The notes beneath the pieces are model-generated. The model searched no databases. It had not been told where the DNA came from and saw only the letters and a program-made list of their open reading frames with translations. The position numbers were made by a program, and so were the translations under genes. Positions 42,984 to 51,312 of a stretch of 64,000 nucleotides of DNA are shown in pieces. This DNA is from Clostridium pasteurianum DSM 525 = ATCC 6013 (lineage in GTDB: Bacteria; Bacillota; Clostridia; Clostridiales; Clostridiaceae): NCBI RefSeq assembly GCF_000807255.1, contig NZ_CP009268.1, forward strand, positions 1,022,384-1,086,383. Direction: 5' to 3'. Position 1 is the stretch's first letter; each line of letters opens with the position of its first letter.

Positions 42984-44069
42984 ATGGATAAGTTAAACAT
43001 CGGAGATACAATATTACAATTGAGAAAAGAAAAAAATATTACACAGAATCAATTATCATCTATGATTGGAGTCTCAGCGGGAGCAGTTTGTAAATGGGAG
43101 ACTGGAAAGTCAATGCCTGATATTGGATTGTTACCATCTTTGGCAAGAGCATTAGAGGTGTCGGTAGATACCTTGTTATCTTTTAATCCAAAACTATCAG
43201 ATAAAGATGTAGATAAGATTAAGAGGCAATTAACAGAAGTATTTTTACAAATTGGATATGATGAAGGGGAAGCAAAGTGTAAAGAGTATCTTAAAGAATA
43301 TCCCAATAGTGTGAATTTGAAATTAATAATTGCTGGACTAATATCAATGTATTCAATGCTGATAGATAAGAATAGGAAAGATTCTGAAGAACTTGTAAAG
43401 TCAAAAATGGAGTATTCATTAGAATTATTTGAACAAGTTGTAGAAAGTAAAGACAGTAAATATGTACCTTCAGCACTATTTTCAATAGCAGGTATTCAAA
43501 TGATGTTAGAAAACTATGGGAAAAGTGAAAAAGCTCTAAAAAAATTAACAAATTCTTTTATTGACCCAATGTCAATTTTACCTTTTGTATTACATAAACA
43601 GGGGAAAAATAAAGAGGCTGAAATTCTTTGTGAAAAGATGCTGCTACACTACTTAAATAATAGTATAGGTATGCTTTCCACATTGACAAAAATATCTATA
43701 GAAACAGATAAATATGAGCAGGCATTATTGTATTTAGATGCTATTTGTAAAATTGAAAATAAATTTAAAATTGGATTACATTCAGGAGACTATAATACAT
43801 GTGCATTGTATATTAAGACAAATAAATTAAATCTTGGGGCTAAATGGTTTAAAACTTATGTGGAGGGTTTGTTATCATCAGAATATGATTATTGTAATAA
43901 TAATTTTTTTAAAAATGTCAAATTGGAAGTAGATTCAAAAGGGCAGAAAATCATCAGAAAAAAGTTATTTCAATCACTTATGGATGATCCAGATTTGAAA
44001 GTATTAGCTGGACTAACAGATTACCAACAAGCTATCAAAATGCTAAGAGATAATATTTCACCTGGCTAA
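42984..44069 (+). CDS. XRE-family regulator with helical repeat domain
   Basis: 361-residue protein. The N-terminal XRE helix-turn-helix (about 5-65) reads TILQLRKEKNITQNQLSSMI, then GVSAGAVCKWETGKSMPDIG. The remainder is all-helical and TPR-like, with repeated units such as LLHYLNNSIGMLSTLTKI and YEQALLYLDAICKIE. This layout occurs in peptide-sensing and other ligand-responsive regulators. SD AGAGAGGTAA precedes ATG 42984. No obvious target gene is adjacent; repeat sequences flank it on both sides. Confidence 0.85.
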   Translation: MDKLNIGDTILQLRKEKNITQNQLSSMIGVSAGAVCKWETGKSMPDIGLLPSLARALEVSVDTLLSFNPKLSDKDVDKIKRQLTEVFLQIGYDEGEAKCKEYLKEYPNSVNLKLIIAGLISMYSMLIDKNRKDSEELVKSKMEYSLELFEQVVESKDSKYVPSALFSIAGIQMMLENYGKSEKALKKLTNSFIDPMSILPFVLHKQGKNKEAEILCEKMLLHYLNNSIGMLSTLTKISIETDKYEQALLYLDAICKIENKFKIGLHSGDYNTCALYIKTNKLNLGAKWFKTYVEGLLSSEYDYCNNNFFKNVKLEVDSKGQKIIRKKLFQSLMDDPDLKVLAGLTDYQQAIKMLRDNISPG

Positions 44070-44070
44070 C

Positions 44071-44136
44071 TTGCAGTTCTAAAATTCAGATGGGGTAAAA
44101 GAATCCCACCTGAATTAAGAACCTGCTTCAATCAAT
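44071..44136 (-). repeat. Dispersed repeat B, partial inverted copy
   Basis: GCAGTTCTAAAATTCAGATG to GAATTAAGAACCTGCTTCAA is the hairpin half of repeat B on the opposite strand. It follows the XRE gene stop directly and may serve as its terminator. Confidence 0.75.
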
Positions 44137-44192
44137 GTATCTTTTTCTTTGATAATGTAGTGAAATTATGTTACTAACCTGAAATTCGTGAA

Positions 44193-44399
44193 TTACTCAC
44201 AAGGATAAACAATCCCCCACTCTTTTCTAAGACTATCCATAATCTTCATAACTCTTATAGTTTCTGAATGAGGCATTTCGTCACATTCTAATTTGCCCTC
44301 TTGTATTGCCTTAATACAAGCTTTTACTTCATACATTTTGTTTATAGTTACTGCCATAGATTTTGCTATAGAGCCAGCTCCAAGAATAGCCATTTTCAT
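44193..44399 (-). pseudogene. Gfo/Idh/MocA oxidoreductase with internal deletion
   Basis: The first 20 codons (MKMAILGAGSIAKSMAVTIN) are the Rossmann-fold start of a Gfo/Idh/MocA oxidoreductase and the last 40 (ACIKAIQEGKLECDEMPHSE, then IRVMKIMDSLRKEWGI) are the C-terminal end of the same family. The roughly 260 residues between are missing, in frame. The ribosome site GGTGG is kept. The product, 68 residues, cannot be an enzyme. Confidence 0.85.
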
Positions 44400-44565
44400 A
44401 TAAGTATATCCACCTTTCATTTATTATATCTATATTATAAAACCTTTACAGGTATAAAGGTCAAGAGTATATACAAATTATATTTAATTATAATTTATTA
44501 ATTGTGATAACATATAAATAATAGTAAAATATAATTATTGGAAAATTTAAAGTTGAAAATATAGT

Positions 44566-44754
44566 TTAAACACAAATTTATTACGAATTGAAGAAAAATA
44601 TGTAGATACTTATTTTTCTATAGATAAATTTAGAAACAGAATTGCCCATATGTATTTTAATGTTAGTGATGAAATGATATATGAAATAAATCAGAATAAT
44701 TTAGAGGACTTTGAAGTTTTTATTAATAATATAGTTAAAAATATAGACGCATAA
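44566..44754 (+). pseudogene. HepT-like toxin, C-terminal remnant
   Basis: The frame contains FSIDKFRNRIAHMYFNVSDE and NNLEDFEVFINNIVKNI, matching HepT (DUF86) RNase toxins including the R-x4-6-H active motif (RNRIAH). There is no N-terminus or start. It is followed by a remnant of the partner nucleotidyltransferase. The rest of the gap 44400-44924 shows nothing. Confidence 0.65.
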
Positions 44755-44795
44755 GAATAATGTCTTAGAAAAATTAAAGCAGGAGGTGATTGATT

Positions 44796-44891
44796 TTGCT
44801 TAATATAGAAAATATTGATACTATAAACTTAAGAAAAGCACCAATTACACTCCAATTTAAAACTATAAAAGAAGGACGAAATCTATATTAA
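44796..44891 (+). pseudogene. MntA-like nucleotidyltransferase, C-terminal remnant
   Basis: 31 codons starting at TTG 44796 after AGGAGGTGATTGA read NIENIDTINLRKAPITLQFK then TIKEGRNLY, which resembles the end of MntA-type minimal nucleotidyltransferase antitoxins. The catalytic GSxxxG part is absent. Together with the HepT remnant it marks a lost hepT-mntA pair. Confidence 0.6.
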
Positions 44892-44924
44892 GTCAACATT
44901 TTATTTTTAAGGAGAAAAATTTTT

Positions 44925-46217
44925 ATGAGAAAAAATATACTTATGATAACTCCAGAGAATAGAGAAATAAATGATTTTAGAAAAAAGCAGTTTAATAATT
45001 TTATTCAGATTACCATGCCCTATTTAGCGGCTTTTGTGGATTCGTCAAAATATAATATATCTCTTGTAGATGAGTACAATGAGGACGTACCCTTTTATAA
45101 GAAATATGATTTAGCTGCGATAACAGTGAATACTTCTAATGCTTCTCATTGTTATGAAATTGCAGCTAAATTTAGAAAGAATGGGGCAAAGGTAGTATTT
45201 GGAGGGCCTCATGCTACATTGATGCCGAAGGAGGCTTCTAAACATTGTGATTATATTATAATTGGAGAGGCAGAGAATACTTGGCCAAAATTTCTGGAGG
45301 ATTTTTATGAGGGCAGGGCAAAAGATACATATGTATGTGATGATATACCTTCCTTAAATGGGATTCCCATACCAAGAAGAGATCTTATTAAGGGAAGATA
45401 TTTTACAAGGGGAGCTGTTTTTGCCACAAGAGGATGTCCCTATCATTGCAGCTATTGTAATCTAAAACAGATATATTCTGATTCCTTTAGAATGAGACCT
45501 GTTGATGAAGTTATTAAAGATATAAACAGTATTAATGCAAAATATTTTGTGTTTTGGGATGATAATTTTTTTGGAGACATAGAGTATGCAAAAAGGTTAA
45601 TGATGGAACTAGCTAAATATAATAAGAAATGGGCGGCACAGGTTACCTTAGAGAGGTGTCAGGATAAAGAACTTCTAAAACTGGCTAAACAGGCAGGCTG
45701 TGAATACTTTTTTGTGGGGCTTGAGTCCTTTTCAGAGGACAGCCTTAACAGTGTCAATAAGGGAATTAATAATGTTAAAAGGTATAAGAGTTTAATTGAT
45801 TTAATCCATAAAAATGATATTTCTATTCAGGCAGGTATAATATTCGGATTTGATACGGATACAAAGGATATATTTAAAAAGACACTGGATGCCTGCAATA
45901 ATTTAGGAATAGATGGTGTTACTGTAAGCATATTGACACCTTTACCTAAAACACCGCTATATGAGCAGTTTCAAAAAGAGGACAGGCTGATAACAACAGA
46001 TTGGAAATACTACAACGGAAAGACCAGAGTTGCCTTTGTACCTAAAAATATGACTTCACAGGAATTATTTCAGGGATATATGTGGTTTAGAAAGGAATTT
46101 TATTCTATAAAATCAATTATAAAGAGACTCTCTGTTTCAAGGACAAATATTATACATAATTTTATAGTGAATTTGGGATATAAACTGTCTATAAAGGGAA
46201 CAAAATTTATAGAGTAA
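44925..46217 (+). CDS. B12-binding-domain radical SAM protein
   Basis: 430-residue radical SAM enzyme. The N-terminal cobalamin-binding-like domain (about 35-135) has AITVNTSNASHCYEIAAKF and VVFGGPHATLMP; the radical SAM core has C171, C175 and C178 in GCPYHCSYCNL, binding the 4Fe-4S cluster. Later comes the glycine-rich FVGLESFSEDSL strand. Members act in methylation or rearrangement of natural products and lipids; the substrate is unknown. SD AAGGAGA precedes ATG 44925. Confidence 0.9.
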   Translation: MRKNILMITPENREINDFRKKQFNNFIQITMPYLAAFVDSSKYNISLVDEYNEDVPFYKKYDLAAITVNTSNASHCYEIAAKFRKNGAKVVFGGPHATLMPKEASKHCDYIIIGEAENTWPKFLEDFYEGRAKDTYVCDDIPSLNGIPIPRRDLIKGRYFTRGAVFATRGCPYHCSYCNLKQIYSDSFRMRPVDEVIKDINSINAKYFVFWDDNFFGDIEYAKRLMMELAKYNKKWAAQVTLERCQDKELLKLAKQAGCEYFFVGLESFSEDSLNSVNKGINNVKRYKSLIDLIHKNDISIQAGIIFGFDTDTKDIFKKTLDACNNLGIDGVTVSILTPLPKTPLYEQFQKEDRLITTDWKYYNGKTRVAFVPKNMTSQELFQGYMWFRKEFYSIKSIIKRLSVSRTNIIHNFIVNLGYKLSIKGTKFIE

Positions 46218-46288
46218 AACTTAATATATGGTATTCATTATTTTCTGGTTTTTATCATAAGAGTGGGAGATAAGGGTTGGTTGATGTC

Positions 46289-46369
46289 ATGAATAAGGAA
46301 GCTAAGCATAAAAAAATACTGATGCTAAAACTCTTTTTACAGGCATTTTCACCACTGAAAGGAGAATAA
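46289..46369 (+). CDS. Possible 26-aa leader ORF of corA
   Basis: ORF starting MNKEAKHKKILMLKLF whose TAA is directly followed by the corA ATG, with the corA ribosome site AAAGGAG inside its last codons. Its own ribosome site (AAGGG) is distant. Translation of it could influence corA initiation. Evidence is positional only. Confidence 0.3.
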   Translation: MNKEAKHKKILMLKLFLQAFSPLKGE

Positions 46370-47347
46370 ATGTTTAAAAAACATGAAGCTAAAAAAATTG
46401 TTAGTAATATAAATTTAAATACATCAACAGTTCGAGAAATTAAATATAAAAACTTGACTTGGATTGACATTGAGAGACCAACTAATGTTCATATGGATAT
46501 GCTTAAAGAGAAATTTGATTTCCATGAATTGTTACTTGAAGACTGCATGACAGAACATCAGAGATCAAAAATTGATGATTATGATGAGTATTGTTTTATT
46601 GTGCTTCATATGCCAAGATATAAAAAAATGCTGGAAATAATTGAACCGGCTGAAGTAGATATATTTATAGGCCCTAATTATTTAATTACACTGCACGAGG
46701 GAGAATTGAAACCTCTTATGGTATTTGCAAGTCTTTGTGATGCAAAAGAGGAAGCAAAGGTAGAATATATGAGTGAAGGCTCAGCACTGCTTTTATATGA
46801 AATAATCAAACGTCTATTTGATTATTGTATGCCCATGCTTGATAAAATAGGGATATTATTGAATAAAATCAATGTTGACATATTCAAAAATACTTCCAAA
46901 GCTATGCTTAAAAATATATCTATAGCTAAAATGCAGATAATTAATTTCAGGAGAATAGTTAAGCCTGTAAGACCGGTAATTCTTTCATTGGAAAAGATAA
47001 TTGTAAAGTATCTTCCAGAAAATATGGATATTTATTTTGATGATATTACAGATAAAGCTGAAAAGATATGGGATATGCTTGAAAACGATAAAGAAGTTAT
47101 TGAGTCAATAGATTCCACCTTTACGTCCCTTACAAATAATAAAAGCAATAATTTAATGACTGTTTTTACAATTATTCAGGTGGTAATTTTGCCAATGACA
47201 TTAGTAGGTGGTTTATTTTCAATGAATGTTTCAGGAATTCCGCTGCACGATTATGGCAATGCCTTTTGGATTGTTTTTGGAATGATTATGGTCCCAACAA
47301 GTGCTATTGCCTTGGCTATGGTGATAAACAGGAAAAAGTGGTTTTGA
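46370..47347 (+). CDS. corA: CorA-family Mg2+/Co2+ transporter
   Basis: 325-residue CorA-type channel. A large cytoplasmic N-terminal domain (ERPTNVHMDMLKEKF, LLEDCMTEHQRSKID) and a long helix precede two C-terminal membrane helices. The signature before the pore loop is LVGGLFSMNVSGIP; the canonical YGMN is FSMN here, keeping the essential Met-Asn. The C-terminal basic tail NRKKWF is normal. ATG 46370 follows AAAGGAG. It likely mediates magnesium or other divalent cation transport. Confidence 0.9.
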   Translation: MFKKHEAKKIVSNINLNTSTVREIKYKNLTWIDIERPTNVHMDMLKEKFDFHELLLEDCMTEHQRSKIDDYDEYCFIVLHMPRYKKMLEIIEPAEVDIFIGPNYLITLHEGELKPLMVFASLCDAKEEAKVEYMSEGSALLLYEIIKRLFDYCMPMLDKIGILLNKINVDIFKNTSKAMLKNISIAKMQIINFRRIVKPVRPVILSLEKIIVKYLPENMDIYFDDITDKAEKIWDMLENDKEVIESIDSTFTSLTNNKSNNLMTVFTIIQVVILPMTLVGGLFSMNVSGIPLHDYGNAFWIVFGMIMVPTSAIALAMVINRKKWF

Positions 47348-47429
47348 CTATTAGCAGTATAAATTTAGAACAAAAATGCCCCTTATGCTAAGATTTCTTT
47401 CTATATTTTTGTAATGTGAGGTAAATAAT

Positions 47430-48269
47430 ATGATGGATACATATGAAGATAATTATAATGAAGAATTGAAAATTAACTGTGAGAAATGTTTTGGACTATG
47501 TTGTACAGCACTTTATTTTTCAGCTTCAGAGGGATTCCCTATCAATAAAGAGGCCGGTAAACCCTGTATAAACTTACAATCTGACTTTAAATGTTCTGTT
47601 CATAAAGAGCTTGAGAAGATGGGACTTAAAGGATGTACTGCTTATCACTGCTTTGGAGCAGGGCAGAAGGTTTCTCAAGTTACATATGGTGGACAGGATT
47701 GGAGAAAAAATCCTAAAACCGCAAAACAGATGTTTGATGTATTTTTAATTATGAGGCAGCTTCATGAAATAATGTGGTATCTGACAGAAACCTTTGCTCT
47801 TCAAAGAGACAAGCAACTGAAAGCAGAGATAAGTTCACTACTGAAGGATACTGAAAGGATTACCCTTAGTGACGTTGAATCTCTATTAGCGCTGGATATG
47901 GAGTCTCACCGAACAAAGGTTAATATACTGCTTAAAGATACCAGTGATAGGGTACGTGCTAAAGCTTGCCATGGAAAAAATATTTCTTCAAACAAATCTA
48001 AGCCGTTGGATTATTTTGGTGCAGATCTTAGAAAAAAGAATCTTAAAGGTGCGGACTTTAGAGGAGCCTGTCTTATTGCAGCAAATCTTAGAGGAGTAGA
48101 TTTAAATGGAGCAGACTTTATAGGAGCAGATCTTAGAGATGCTGATTTAAGTGGAGCTAATCTCTCAAATAGTATATTTCTTACTCAAGCTCAGATAAAT
48201 ACAGCTAAGGGCAATTCTCATACAAAGCTGCCTGAAAGACTGACTGCACCAGAGTACTGGTTAAAATGA
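47430..48269 (+). CDS. Pentapeptide-repeat protein with Cys-rich N-terminal domain
   Basis: 279-residue protein. The N-terminal part (about 12-75) has CEKCFGLCCTALYF, CINL, FKCSVH and GCTAYHCFG, a CxxC-x3-CC pattern that may bind metal or an Fe-S cluster. A helical middle follows, and then a C-terminal right-handed pentapeptide helix (ADLRKKNLKGADFRGA, then NLRGVDLNGADFIGADLRDA; about 193-250). Pentapeptide proteins can mimic DNA and protect gyrase, but this repeat is short. SD TGAGG precedes the start. Function unknown. Confidence 0.85.
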   Translation: MMDTYEDNYNEELKINCEKCFGLCCTALYFSASEGFPINKEAGKPCINLQSDFKCSVHKELEKMGLKGCTAYHCFGAGQKVSQVTYGGQDWRKNPKTAKQMFDVFLIMRQLHEIMWYLTETFALQRDKQLKAEISSLLKDTERITLSDVESLLALDMESHRTKVNILLKDTSDRVRAKACHGKNISSNKSKPLDYFGADLRKKNLKGADFRGACLIAANLRGVDLNGADFIGADLRDADLSGANLSNSIFLTQAQINTAKGNSHTKLPERLTAPEYWLK

Positions 48270-48309
48270 TTTATCGGCATCAGCCATTAGAAGAAAGATG
48301 GTGAATAAT

Positions 48310-49194
48310 ATGGATACAAAACAATTAAAAACCTTTATAACTGTTGCAAGATTAAATAGTTTTACTAAAGCAGCTAATAAGCTTGGATATGCACAGTCAT
48401 CAATTACTGCTCATATTAAGTTATTAGAGAGGGAATTGGGAACACACTTATTTGAAAGAATTGGTAAAAATATAACTCTCACTTATGAAGGGGAAGAAAT
48501 GCTTTTACATGCTGAAAAATTATTAAATATCTGGGAAAATGCAAAAAATTCATTATCTTTTTCAGAAATTCCTAAAGGGGCCCTTATCATAGGAGTAACT
48601 GAATCTGTATGCGCTGTAAAATTACCTAAACTTTTAAAAGAGTATAATAAATTATATCCTGATGTAGAAATTACTTTAAAAATTGCTACATCCCATGAAC
48701 TTAAATGTCTATTGAGAGAAAATGAAATTGATGTGGCAATTTTGTTAGATATAAAAATAGATTCCACTGAATTTGATGTTAAATTTCAACAAAGTGAACA
48801 AGCAGCATTGTTTGTTGCACCTACGCACCCATTAGCCTCAAAATATAATGTTTCTGCCAGAGACTTATCTGAACACTCAATGATACTTACACAACAGGGC
48901 TGCATATGTAGAAATATTTTTGAAAAAACTTTAAAAGAGGAAAATATAACATCAAAATTAATTTTGGATACTAGCAATGTACAGACAATCAAGCAGCTAG
49001 TTATGTTTGGATTTGGAGTAGCATTTTTGCCGCGATTTGCAGTTGTTGAAGAATTAAAAAATAACAATTTAATAGAACTTTCTTGGGATGCTGTAGAGGT
49101 TAATATAATGATACAGGTAGTTTGCCACAAAGATAAATGGATTTCCTCAGCATTAAAAGAATTTATTAAATTAATACAGACAAATGGGATGTAA
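48310..49194 (+). CDS. LysR-family transcriptional regulator
   Basis: 294-residue LysR regulator. The N-terminal helix-turn-helix reads LKTFITVARLNSFTKAANKL, followed by QSSITAHIKLLERELGTHLFER (landmark only; residues 5-55). The C-terminal effector domain has two alpha/beta lobes, with the Cys-containing segment QGCICRNIF possibly acting as a redox or ligand site. ATG 48310 gives the standard N-terminus; ATG 48298 is possible. No divergent target gene is present, so its target is unclear. Confidence 0.9.
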   Translation: MDTKQLKTFITVARLNSFTKAANKLGYAQSSITAHIKLLERELGTHLFERIGKNITLTYEGEEMLLHAEKLLNIWENAKNSLSFSEIPKGALIIGVTESVCAVKLPKLLKEYNKLYPDVEITLKIATSHELKCLLRENEIDVAILLDIKIDSTEFDVKFQQSEQAALFVAPTHPLASKYNVSARDLSEHSMILTQQGCICRNIFEKTLKEENITSKLILDTSNVQTIKQLVMFGFGVAFLPRFAVVEELKNNNLIELSWDAVEVNIMIQVVCHKDKWISSALKEFIKLIQTNGM

Positions 49195-49222
49195 TTTCAA
49201 ATGTAAATTTAATTTATTTTCA

Positions 49223-49418
49223 CCTGACTAACTTGGCGTAAGTCTCCCACGCACTCTGTACAGCCCTCACACAAAATAAAAAAAAGATTTTGGTTCTCTG
49301 CTTACACGCTGTGAAAGTGGGAGTTTGACGCCAAGTAAGCCATGCATTTGCAGTTCTAAAATTCAGATGGAGTAAAAGAATTCCCACCTGAATTAAGAAC
49401 TTGCTTCAATTCAATCAA
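49223..49418 (-). repeat. Dispersed repeat B, inverted copy
   Basis: On the minus strand this runs from GAAGCAAGTTCTTAATTCAG through GGCTTACTTGGCGTCAAACT to the distal arm GTGGGAGACTTACGCCAAG, with one central unit rather than the two at 30916-31153. It fills the space between the LysR gene and the QueG-like gene. Confidence 0.85.
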
Positions 49419-49524
49419 TCGGATTTTTCGAATGATATTATTAAAATTATCAGTTTTACTAATGATATACTCTATGGTATTATTAGTAAAAATCATTAAT
49501 GAATATGATTGGAGAGTAAATAAT

Positions 49525-50355
49525 ATGAATAAGCAGGATCTAATAAAAAAGGCATGTTATTTTGTACAAAATTCAGAAGAAAATATTATAAACGAAGAAA
49601 TTGCACTTTCAAAAAATGTTGTGGGAATGAAAATCTTTGATGATCCTATTTTTGCTTTTGGTGATGCAAATGATGAATATTTTCAATTATTGAAGAGGCC
49701 TGAGATAATAGGAGAGCATTTTTTACTGCCTGAACAATGGTTACCTGGGGCCAAAACAGTTATATCATTCTTTTTACCTTTTACTGAAAGAGTAAGGATA
49801 TCAAATAAAAGAGATAAAATATGGCCTTCAGAAGAATGGCTGCATGGACGTATTGAAGGCCAAGCTTTTTTGGTTGAGTTGTGTAAATATTTAAAGAATG
49901 CCTTAATAGAGGAAGGATACAATAGTATGGTGCCTTCACTAGATAAAAGATTTTGGGCTAAAGAGAAATTTGATAGTACATTTGCACATCCAGAGGCGTC
50001 TTTTACAAGTAATTGGTCTGAGAGACATGTAGCTTTTGTATGTGGTCTTGGGACTTTCGGACTATCTAAAGGTCTAATAACTAAAAAAGGTATAGCTGGA
50101 AGGTTTGGAAGTATAGTCACTGAATTATATTTAACTAAGAATAGTAGAGAATATAAAGATGTTTATGAATACTGTTCTATGTGTGGTGCCTGTGTAAAAA
50201 ACTGCCCGGCCAAAGCAATATCCATAGAGAAAGGAAAAAATCATATTATATGCTCGAATTTTGTGGCTAAAACAGTTGAAAAATATAAACCAAGGTATGG
50301 ATGTGGTAAATGCCAAACGGGAGTACCTTGTGAAAATAGGATACCTAGACAATAA
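49525..50355 (+). CDS. 4Fe-4S protein, epoxyqueuosine-reductase-like
   Basis: 276-residue protein related to the QueG/reductive-dehalogenase type of Fe-S protein. The middle region FVCGLGTFGLSKGLITKKGIAGRFGS (landmark, about 170-195) resembles the cobalamin-binding part of QueG. The ferredoxin region CSMCGACVKNCPAKAI and terminal CGKCQTGVPCENRIP supply Fe-S ligands. ATG 49525 has GGAGAG 9-14 bases upstream; an upstream ATG at 49432 would add a spurious hydrophobic leader. Electron-transfer role, substrate unknown; true QueG is longer. Confidence 0.82.
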   Translation: MNKQDLIKKACYFVQNSEENIINEEIALSKNVVGMKIFDDPIFAFGDANDEYFQLLKRPEIIGEHFLLPEQWLPGAKTVISFFLPFTERVRISNKRDKIWPSEEWLHGRIEGQAFLVELCKYLKNALIEEGYNSMVPSLDKRFWAKEKFDSTFAHPEASFTSNWSERHVAFVCGLGTFGLSKGLITKKGIAGRFGSIVTELYLTKNSREYKDVYEYCSMCGACVKNCPAKAISIEKGKNHIICSNFVAKTVEKYKPRYGCGKCQTGVPCENRIPRQ

Positions 50356-50404
50356 AAGAAATTTGAAACGGCTTTAGCTCGATGGAATCTTGGACTTTAG
50401 CCGC

Positions 50405-50420
50405 TGGCTTCGGCCATTTT
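50405..50420 (+). terminator. Possible terminator
   Basis: TGGC-TTCG-GCCA stem with a UUCG-type loop and TTTTATTATTT after it, 50 bases beyond the Fe-S protein gene. The stem is short. Confidence 0.45.
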
Positions 50421-50482
50421 ATTATTTCTATTGTTTATTTCATAGAGAGCAGTTTATATTAAACAATAGAGTGTTTTATCAA

Positions 50483-50710
50483 TTATTCAGTTATTTTATT
50501 TATCTTAGATTTTTTTAAACATTCCATAAAAATTTTTGTTGATATTACTATTGTAAAAGTGAACATAACTATAAGTAATTTTAGACGTGTCATTCTTTCC
50601 AAAGAAGTATAGGATATCAAAGAACTATAGACATATGTAACAGACAATATGGATATTAAAAACAGCATTTTTATTATTTCATCAATAAAGTTTTTTACCT
50701 TCTTATCCAC
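50483..50710 (-). CDS. Small two-helix membrane protein
   Basis: 75-residue protein starting at GTG 50710 (GAGGTGA 6-12 bases upstream), with a basic N-terminus (VDKKVKNF), helix 1 IKMLFLISILSVTYVYSSLI and helix 2 LLIVMFTFTIVISTKIFM, and a Lys-rich tail. The family is not recognised. A longer reading from 50746 has no ribosome site. It follows the DUF3606 gene on the same strand. Confidence 0.6.
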   Translation of the reverse strand: MDKKVKNFIDEIIKMLFLISILSVTYVYSSLISYTSLERMTRLKLLIVMFTFTIVISTKIFMECLKKSKINKITE

Positions 50711-50779
50711 ATAAATCACCTCTATATTTAATATTCCTATAAACATAGATTTATGTAATATTTACATAGACAAATTATA

Positions 50780-50974
50780 TCAATAGGCTCCAAGATATCT
50801 CTTTATGTTAGTGGTATATACACCAACTTTATTAACTGCATATGTCAACTCTTCCTCTGTGCATTTCAGTTCCTGGCACCACCAATTAACTTCATTTTGT
50901 TCAAATATGTTTATTTCTGAATAATTTATTGGTGCTTTCTTTTCAATTTTTCTTTTGAATTTAAAGCCTAACAT
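50780..50974 (-). CDS. DUF3606 family protein
   Basis: 64-residue protein with the DUF3606 core INIFEQNEVNWWCQELKCTE then ELTYAVNKVGVYTTNIKRYL. Members are short helical proteins of unknown role, often near stress genes. The start at 50974 is preceded by AAGGATGATG. It may be transcribed together with the small membrane gene downstream. Confidence 0.8.
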   Translation of the reverse strand: MLGFKFKRKIEKKAPINYSEINIFEQNEVNWWCQELKCTEEELTYAVNKVGVYTTNIKRYLGAY

Positions 50975-51312
50975 AGTATCATCATCCTTCCTTAATATTT
51001 TCTATATGTATAATATAACAAGATATTATTACAAATTTCTTTCAAGATTATATCTAATATCTTACATGTGTATTAAATTTTTAAACATATAGAGATTGTT
51101 ATTAAAATGTTTGTTTAATAGATATTAGATGCAGTAGAATAATACTGTATTAACCTAAAATTCACAAATAAAACTATAAATGTTATAATAGGGACTATAT
51201 ATTTATGTTTAGTAAATGTATAGTCCTTTATAATGAACAAGAAACTTAATAATAAAAATTTCAATTTTACATATAAAAATACATCTTAAAATATTTTGGA
51301 AAGGTTAATTTT
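50975..51312. other. Intergenic region, divergent promoters
   Basis: AT-rich, 338 bases between divergent DUF3606 and flippase genes. No repeat, RNA gene or clear dyad was seen; GGAAAGG at 51298-51304 is the ribosome site of the flippase gene. Confidence 0.5.

Noticed and set aside
48786-49130. Minus-strand open frame of 114 codons
   Set aside because: Antisense to the LysR effector domain, with no ribosome site and no protein-like composition.
49432-49524. Hydrophobic N-terminal extension of the Fe-S protein
   Set aside because: The start at 49525 has GGAGAG at the right distance; the upstream codons look like chance open frame next to repeat B.
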